Positions 5,897 through 10,069 of a stretch of DNA of 10,069 nucleotides are shown piece after piece (position 1 is the first letter of the stretch; every line of letters starts with the position of its first letter). The notes under the pieces were generated by a model. The model was not told the DNA's origin. It did no database searches and saw nothing but the letters and a program-made list of their open reading frames with translations. This DNA comes from an uncultured Odoribacter sp. (GTDB lineage Bacteria; Bacteroidota; Bacteroidia; Bacteroidales; Marinifilaceae), in NCBI GenBank assembly GCA_905193145.1, contig CAJJNP010000126.1:1-10069 (forward strand). Direction: 5' to 3'. The translations under genes were made by a program, and so were the position numbers.

Positions 5897-6688
5897 ATGA
5901 TGAAAATAGCCTTATTACAATCTTCTCTTGCCTGGGGACAGGTGGAGGAGAATTTGAAAAATTTTGACCGGAAGCTTTCCTCTTGCTTGGATTGTGACTT
6001 GATTCTGCTTCCTGAGATGTTTACTTCGGGGTGTATGATGGTGAAGAAATCGGCGGAGCAGGCTATGGCAGAGAAAATAGCGGTTGCATCTTATTATGAA
6101 GAGACTCGCCAGCGGATGTCTGAGTGGGCTGCGAGGCAGGATGCTGTTGTGGCGGGGTCGGTTGTTTGTCAGGAGGGAGAGCGGTATTATAACCGATTGG
6201 TTGTCGCTTTCCCGGATGGTCGTGAGCTTTTTTATGATAAGCGGCACTGTTTTCGGATGGGAGGGGAAAACGAGCATTATTCGGCAGGAAAGAATCGGTT
6301 GGTATTTGAATTTCGGGGAGTGAAGATTGCTGCTTTCATCTGTTATGATTTGCGTTTTCCGGTCTGGTGTCGTAATGTGGATGATTATGATTTGGCTGTT
6401 TTTGTTGCCAATTGGCCCGATTCGCGGAGAGATGTGTGGAATACTTTGCTGAAAGCCCGTGCTATAGAGAATCAATGTTACGTTGTTGCCGTGAATTGTG
6501 CCGGTGAAGACGGATGCGGATTGCGCTATGCCGGTGATTCTGGTATATGGGATGCCCGTGGCAGACAGCAATGTGTGGCAACCGAATATGGGGATGAGAT
6601 TCTTATTGGAGAATGTGATTTGCAGCGTTTGCATGATTTCCGTCGTAAGTTTGCCGTGTTGGAGGATAGGGATTTCTTTGAGTTATAA
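5897..6688 (+). CDS. Omega-amidase, YafV/Nit2-type nitrilase-family hydrolase
   Basis: A cytoplasmic C-N hydrolase of 263 residues (262 if the second ATG at 5900 is used). Numbered from 5900, it has the nitrilase catalytic triad Glu39 (LLPEMFTSG), Lys114 (YDKRHCF) and Cys148 (FICYDLRFP), and the Glu-Asn-Glu segment GGENEHY between Lys and Cys. The YDKRH-FRMGGE and ICYDLRFPVW patterns are those of the YafV/Nit2 branch, whose members hydrolyse alpha-ketoglutaramate or alpha-ketosuccinamate to the keto acid and ammonia, cleaning up products of glutamine transaminases. The substrate is inferred from family only. Length agrees with the family (about 255-265). The gene is monocistronic in appearance: divergent from udk, with a separate promoter for the bactofilin downstream. 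Confidence 0.9.
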   Translation: MMKIALLQSSLAWGQVEENLKNFDRKLSSCLDCDLILLPEMFTSGCMMVKKSAEQAMAEKIAVASYYEETRQRMSEWAARQDAVVAGSVVCQEGERYYNRLVVAFPDGRELFYDKRHCFRMGGENEHYSAGKNRLVFEFRGVKIAAFICYDLRFPVWCRNVDDYDLAVFVANWPDSRRDVWNTLLKARAIENQCYVVAVNCAGEDGCGLRYAGDSGIWDARGRQQCVATEYGDEILIGECDLQRLHDFRRKFAVLEDRDFFEL

Positions 6689-6700
6689 CAAAGTTTTAGA

Positions 6701-6730
6701 TTTGAATTCCGAAAAAATATATTACTTTTG
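6701..6730 (+). promoter_or_regulatory. Promoter of the bactofilin gene (-33 and -7 boxes)
   Basis: TTTG at 6701-6704, 18 bp, then TACTTTTG at 6723-6730. This is the most complete Bacteroides-type promoter in the window, matching both consensus boxes at almost the expected spacing. The start codon at 6781 follows about 50 bp downstream. It sits just after the omega-amidase stop (6688), so the bactofilin gene is likely transcribed on its own. Confidence 0.7.
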
Positions 6731-6780
6731 TCTTGAGCGATTGAATTTGTGTTTTTGTCGGTTTATAATGCTTCGTGATA

Positions 6781-7167
6781 ATGTTGTTTTTGAAAAAAAA
6801 GAATTCAGATAATATATCTAAAGATCGAGAAAGCGATACTTTTGTTTGTTTGCCAACCAGGACTACGTTTGTCGGTAATTTGGAAACAGAACGGCCGGTA
6901 CGTATAGAATGTGAATTTAAAGGTGATATTGTCACTTCTAGACGTATAGTGCTGACAAACAGTGCGAAAGTAGAGGGGAATATTACATGTGAATCAGCTT
7001 TGATTTCAGGTGAAGTCAAAGGTGATATTGTAGCTCATGATAATTTGGTTTTGAATAAGCCGGCTCATATACGTGGTAATATCCTGACCCGAAAAATACA
7101 TATTGAGCAGGGGGTATTTGTAGAAGGAATGTATAAGATTATTGAAGATAATAAGGGCGGCTCTTAA
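6781..7167 (+). CDS. Bactofilin family protein
   Basis: A 128-residue protein starting MLFLKKKNSD, with a short polar N-terminal tail (to about residue 22) and a right-handed beta-helix core built of short repeats: GNLETERPVRIECEFKGDI, VEGNITCESALISGEVKGDI and HIRGNILTRKIHIEQGVFVEG show the spaced Gly-hydrophobic pattern of PF04519 bactofilins. These proteins polymerise without nucleotide into membrane-associated filaments that position cell-wall or envelope enzymes. The partner is not visible here: no peptidase of the M23 type often paired with bactofilins is adjacent. ATG 6781 is preferred over an in-frame GTG at 6775; the ATG at 6768 is in another frame. Two hairpins follow the gene, the first overlapping its stop codon. 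Confidence 0.88.
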   Translation: MLFLKKKNSDNISKDRESDTFVCLPTRTTFVGNLETERPVRIECEFKGDIVTSRRIVLTNSAKVEGNITCESALISGEVKGDIVAHDNLVLNKPAHIRGNILTRKIHIEQGVFVEGMYKIIEDNKGGS

Positions 7168-7184
7168 GTCGCCTTTGTTTTATT
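7153..7184 (+). terminator. Intrinsic terminator of the bactofilin gene
   Basis: aagggcggct (7153-7162) pairs with agtcgccttt (7167-7176) over 10 bp, two of them G-U, with a 4-nt loop, followed by gttttattt. The stem includes the stop codon TAA (7165-7167) of the bactofilin gene. Confidence 0.75.
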
Positions 7185-7203
7185 TACTATGAAAATGGAT
7201 TGC

Positions 7204-7228
7204 AATAAGCAAAAAGGCTTATTTTTAT
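7204..7228 (+). terminator. Possible second hairpin terminator
   Basis: aataagc (7204-7210) pairs perfectly with gcttatt (7217-7223) around the loop aaaaag, followed by tttat. The stem is short and AT-rich, so it is weaker than the hairpin 30 bp upstream; it may act as a backup or be chance. Confidence 0.4.
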
Positions 7229-7259
7229 AAGTGAATTTCCTATTGTTAGGATTTTTGCA

Positions 7260-7267
7260 TACGTTTG
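7260..7267 (+). promoter_or_regulatory. -7 box for the DPP IV-like peptidase gene
   Basis: TACGTTTG matches TAnnTTTG and ends 23 bp before ATG 7291, so the leader is short (about 15-20 nt). The -33 region has no TTTG at the expected spacing. Confidence 0.6.
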
Positions 7268-7290
7268 TGCTAAAATTTAATTATTAATCT

Positions 7291-9414
7291 ATGAAATATT
7301 TATTACTAACATTTATTGGAGTTACGATGATGTTTAACTCTATGGCACAAGATAAAGTGCTGACGATGGAAGAGGCCATTTTGGGCTATAATCTTCACCC
7401 AAAGAACATGTTTGTACAATGGAAGGCTGATCAGAATGTGCTGACTTACATTGAAGGAACAAATTTAGTCGGAGAAAATGCTGCTGACGGTAAAAAAGAG
7501 GTGCTGTTGACTCTTGAGGATTTGAATCGTATTTTGAAAACAACACTTAGAGGTTTTCCGCAGTTCTCTTGGAAAGATGCAAATAATATCATTATTGCAC
7601 GTCAGGGAAAGATTTTTGCGATTGATGTAGTGAAAAAAGAGATAAGCCATGTATATAAATTGGCTGATGGAGCACAGAATATTACTCCGAATGGCAAGGA
7701 ATTGGTGGCTTATACTAAAGATAATAATCTATATTATTTGGATGCCAATAACAATGAGTATGCAGTAACGGCAGATAAAGATTTGAATATTGTTAATGGT
7801 CAGACAGTCAGCCGTAATGAATTTGGTATTTCTGGCGGTATTTTCTGGTCTCCGGATGGAAAACAGCTGGCTTTCTATCGTAAGGACGAAAGTTTGGTTG
7901 GTACATTCCCGTTGCTTGATATCAATAGCCGTACCGGTTCTTTGCGTGAGATTAAATACCCGATGGCTGGTATGAAATCTGAGCAAATCAGTCTGGGAGT
8001 TTATGATATAGCATCTGGAAAGACTGTATTTATGGACGTTACTGATTTTGGACGTGAGCAATATCTGACCAATATTACCTGGGGACCGAAATCTGATTTT
8101 ATCTATATTCAAGTGCTCGACCGTGCGCAAAAGCATATGCATTTGAATCAGTATTGTGCTAAGACCGGTCAGTTTGTAAAAACTCTTTTAACAGAAGCAA
8201 ATGAGGAAACATATGTTGAACCTCAGACTCCGATTGTATTTTTAAAGAACGATGCATCTAAGTTTATTTATCGTACAAATAATCGTGATGGTTATTTCAA
8301 TCTGTATTTGGTGGAAGCAGTTACCGGTAAAATTCTGAAGCGTTTGACGAATGTTGATGCTGATGTTGAATTTATCGGACAAGATGCTAAATATGTATAT
8401 TATACTTCGGCTGAAGTTAGTCCGATTGACAACCATCTGTTCCGTGTGGATGTGAAATCTGGAAAGAAAACACAATTGACCAAGGTGGAAGGTTGGCACA
8501 ATATCAACATGAGTCGTGATAAGAAGTATTTTGTTGATAATTATAGCAGCCTGCGTGTTCCGAGAGTGATTAATTTGGTTCAAAATGACGGCAAGATTGT
8601 AAAAGAGTTGTTGAAAGCCGAGAATCCGGTGAAAGATTATAACTTCGGTGAAATTACAATGGGTACTGTTAAAACTGCAGATGGAAAATTTGATAACTAT
8701 TATCGTTTGATTAAGCCGATGAATTTTGATGCTTCCAAGAAGTATCCGACTATTGTTTATGTATATGGAGGTCCTCACTCTCAGATGGTGAAGAACACTT
8801 GGTTGGGAGAGTTGCGTCGTTGGGAAATGTACATGGCTCAGCATGGTTATGTTGTGTTTGTAATGGACAACCGTGGAACTTCTAATCGTGGAGCTGAGTT
8901 TGAAAAGGTTATCCACGGACAGTGTGGACAGGCGGAAATGGCCGATCAGATGGAAGGTATCAAGTTTTTGAAATCTTTGCCTTACGTTGATGCTGAACGT
9001 ATCGGTGTGCACGGATGGAGTTATGGCGGTTTTATGACAATCTCTTTGATTACCAATTATCCGGATGTATTTAAAGTGGCTGTTGCAGGAGGTCCGGTAA
9101 TCGACTGGAAATGGTATGAGGTGATGTATGGAGAGCGTTATATGGATTCTCCGCATACAAATGCTGCCGGTTATGAGAAAGTGAGCCTGATTAAAAAAGC
9201 AAAAGACTTGAAAGGTAAATTGTTGATTTGTCAGGGGGCTGTTGATAATGTTGTGGTATGGGAACATAGCTTGAGCTTTATCCGTGAATGTATTAAAAAT
9301 AATGTGCAGGTGGATTATTTCCCTTATCCGTGTGCAGAACATAATGTGATGGGTAAAGATCGTATTCATTTGATGCAGAAAGTGACCAATTATTTCGAGG
9401 ACTATTTGAAATAA
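7291..9414 (+). CDS. Secreted dipeptidyl peptidase IV-like S9 serine peptidase
   Basis: A 707-residue exported enzyme. A signal peptide (basic MKY, hydrophobic core, SMA|Q cleavage after residue 19) sends it to the periplasm. Residues about 60-430 form the beta-propeller, with repeats such as FWSPDGKQLAFYRKDES. The C-terminal alpha/beta-hydrolase domain has the triad Ser577 (GWSYGG), Asp652 (GAVDN) and His684 (CAEHN), plus VYGGPHSQMV, which probably contributes to the oxyanion site. Enzymes of this family remove dipeptides with Pro or Ala in second place from peptide N-termini; gut Bacteroides homologues act on host-type DPP4 substrates and affect envelope fitness. The N-terminal anchoring segment reads SRNEFG (174-179), so only one Glu (177) is present where human DPP4 has a Glu-Glu pair; the substrate preference is therefore not certain. 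The gene is flanked by its own promoter box and a strong terminator, so it is monocistronic. Confidence 0.92.
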   Translation: MKYLLLTFIGVTMMFNSMAQDKVLTMEEAILGYNLHPKNMFVQWKADQNVLTYIEGTNLVGENAADGKKEVLLTLEDLNRILKTTLRGFPQFSWKDANNIIIARQGKIFAIDVVKKEISHVYKLADGAQNITPNGKELVAYTKDNNLYYLDANNNEYAVTADKDLNIVNGQTVSRNEFGISGGIFWSPDGKQLAFYRKDESLVGTFPLLDINSRTGSLREIKYPMAGMKSEQISLGVYDIASGKTVFMDVTDFGREQYLTNITWGPKSDFIYIQVLDRAQKHMHLNQYCAKTGQFVKTLLTEANEETYVEPQTPIVFLKNDASKFIYRTNNRDGYFNLYLVEAVTGKILKRLTNVDADVEFIGQDAKYVYYTSAEVSPIDNHLFRVDVKSGKKTQLTKVEGWHNINMSRDKKYFVDNYSSLRVPRVINLVQNDGKIVKELLKAENPVKDYNFGEITMGTVKTADGKFDNYYRLIKPMNFDASKKYPTIVYVYGGPHSQMVKNTWLGELRRWEMYMAQHGYVVFVMDNRGTSNRGAEFEKVIHGQCGQAEMADQMEGIKFLKSLPYVDAERIGVHGWSYGGFMTISLITNYPDVFKVAVAGGPVIDWKWYEVMYGERYMDSPHTNAAGYEKVSLIKKAKDLKGKLLICQGAVDNVVVWEHSLSFIRECIKNNVQVDYFPYPCAEHNVMGKDRIHLMQKVTNYFEDYLK

Positions 9415-9436
9415 GAGAGAAAATACAATAAAAAGG

Positions 9437-9469
9437 AGCGAGTGGTTAGCGATAGCCACTCGCTTTTTA
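9437..9469 (+). terminator. Strong intrinsic terminator after the DPP IV-like gene
   Basis: agcgagtggtt (9437-9447) pairs with agccactcgct (9454-9464), 11 bp with one G-U pair, around a 6-nt loop, followed by ttttat. It lies 22 bp after the peptidase stop codon and separates it from trmD. Confidence 0.9.
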
Positions 9470-9470
9470 T

Positions 9471-9478
9471 TACCTTTG
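9471..9478 (+). promoter_or_regulatory. -7 box for trmD
   Basis: TACCTTTG matches TAnnTTTG and lies 30 bp before ATG 9509. The -33 region would fall inside the terminator hairpin just upstream and shows no TTTG, so this is a tentative call based on the -7 box and position. Confidence 0.5.
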
Positions 9479-9508
9479 CCATTCGAATAAAAAGATGGTC
9501 ATTAGGTT

Positions 9509-10069
9509 ATGAGAATAGATATATTAAGCGTTGTTCCGGAGTTATTGGTAAGTCCGTTGAATCATTCTATTATTAAGCGAGCCCAGGATAAGGGAATTGT
9601 TGAAATTCATATCCATAATATCCGTGATTGGTCTAAGGATAAATTTCGGAAGGTGGATGATTATCCTTTTGGTGGTGAGGCAGGTTTGGTGATGATGATT
9701 CAGCCGGTGTTTGACTGTATTCAAGAACTCACATCTCAAAGACATTATGATGAGATTATTTATACCGCACCTGATGCTCCTACTTTTAATCAGAAAATGG
9801 CAAATGAATTGTCATTAAAGGAGAATATCATGATTCTTTGCGGGCATTATAAAGGAATTGACCAGCGTATCAGAGATTATCTCGTGACGCGCGAAATTTC
9901 TGTCGGGGATTATGTACTGACGGGAGGAGAGTTGCCTGCCTGTATCATGACGGATGCCATTGTGCGTTTGATTCCGGGTGCCATGAATGATGAGAGCTCT
10001 GCTTTGAGCGATTCTTTCCAGGATAATCTCCTGGCTCCTCCTGTATACACCAGACCATCTGAGTTTAAT
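9509..10069 (+). CDS. trmD: tRNA (guanine37-N1)-methyltransferase (3' partial)
   Basis: The first 187 residues of TrmD, running off the right edge; the family is usually about 225-250 residues. The enzyme uses S-adenosylmethionine to methylate G37 next to the anticodon of tRNAs for Leu, Pro and Arg, which prevents +1 frameshifting. Visible marks are the start [11 protein letters not shown], the segment [10 protein letters not shown] (53-62), and the deep trefoil knot that binds the cofactor: [10 protein letters not shown] (111-120) and [12 protein letters not shown] (130-141). The linker after IPGAM and the PPVYTRP segment are also typical, leading to the C-terminal tRNA-binding domain that is missing here. 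ATG 9509 fits the conserved start and lies 30 bp downstream of a TACCTTTG box. Confidence 0.97.
   Translation, partial: MRIDILSVVPELLVSPLNHSIIKRAQDKGIVEIHIHNIRDWSKDKFRKVDDYPFGGEAGLVMMIQPVFDCIQELTSQRHYDEIIYTAPDAPTFNQKMANELSLKENIMILCGHYKGIDQRIRDYLVTREISVGDYVLTGGELPACIMTDAIVRLIPGAMNDESSALSDSFQDNLLAPPVYTRPSEFN

Noticed and set aside
5915..6634. A 239-codon antisense frame opposite the omega-amidase gene
   Set aside because: The plus-strand frame carries all nitrilase catalytic motifs; the antisense product is low-complexity and unlike any family.
8242..9459. A long antisense open frame (about 405 codons) opposite the DPP IV-like gene
   Set aside because: It is rich in His, Ile and Thr, has no domain or signal and mirrors the codon pattern of a well-supported gene; it is a shadow frame.
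1..10069. CRISPR arrays, tRNA, rRNA or riboswitches
   Set aside because: No spaced short repeat series, no tRNA cloverleaf-like sequence and no known leader motif was seen; intergenic spaces are all under about 125 bp.

Overview
The window reads as chromosomal DNA from the genus Bacteroides (order Bacteroidales). The support is the promoter style (several TAnnTTTG -7 boxes just upstream of start codons, no obvious Shine-Dalgarno sequences), a lipoprotein with an acidic export signal after the lipidated Cys, and the gene set: an AAA-ATPase/PD-(D/E)XK family that is heavily expanded in this group, a bactofilin, a dipeptidyl peptidase IV-like S9 peptidase and trmD. The species cannot be fixed from the sequence alone.

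Left part (1-4543): two copies of one gene for an AAA-ATPase-like protein with a C-terminal PD-(D/E)XK nuclease-like domain, in direct orientation. The first copy enters from the left edge and lacks its first 36 codons. The second is complete (2939-4543). Over all 1446 bp that can be compared (1-1446 against 3045-4490, constant offset 3044) I see no difference. The identity stops 4 bases after the Trp codon close to the C-terminus, so the two proteins differ only in their last 11 and 17 residues. Between the copies lies a small island: two overlapping AT-rich genes for tiny membrane proteins (the first like the PLDc_N family) and a probable surface lipoprotein with a DUF4377-like domain. The second membrane-protein gene contains a perfect 14-bp inverted repeat. 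The arrangement is either a tandem duplication of a 3044-bp unit or two gene copies kept identical by conversion. In both cases the island can be deleted or amplified by homologous recombination.

Middle part (4503-6688): a PAP2-family membrane phosphatase and uridine kinase form a two-gene operon on the minus strand. Its 3' end overlaps the 3' end of the second ATPase gene by 41 bp. An omega-amidase (YafV/Nit2-like nitrilase) is transcribed divergently from uridine kinase, with the two predicted -7 boxes about 11 bp apart.

Right part (6701-10069): ordinary housekeeping and envelope genes, all on the plus strand and each with its own likely promoter: a bactofilin followed by two hairpins, a secreted DPP IV-like serine peptidase with a strong terminator, and the first 187 codons of trmD (tRNA m1G37 methyltransferase), which runs off the right edge. 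No tRNA, rRNA, CRISPR array or recognisable transposase was found, and no gene-free stretch exceeds about 125 bp. The unusual part of the window is the duplicated ATPase/nuclease gene and the island it encloses.
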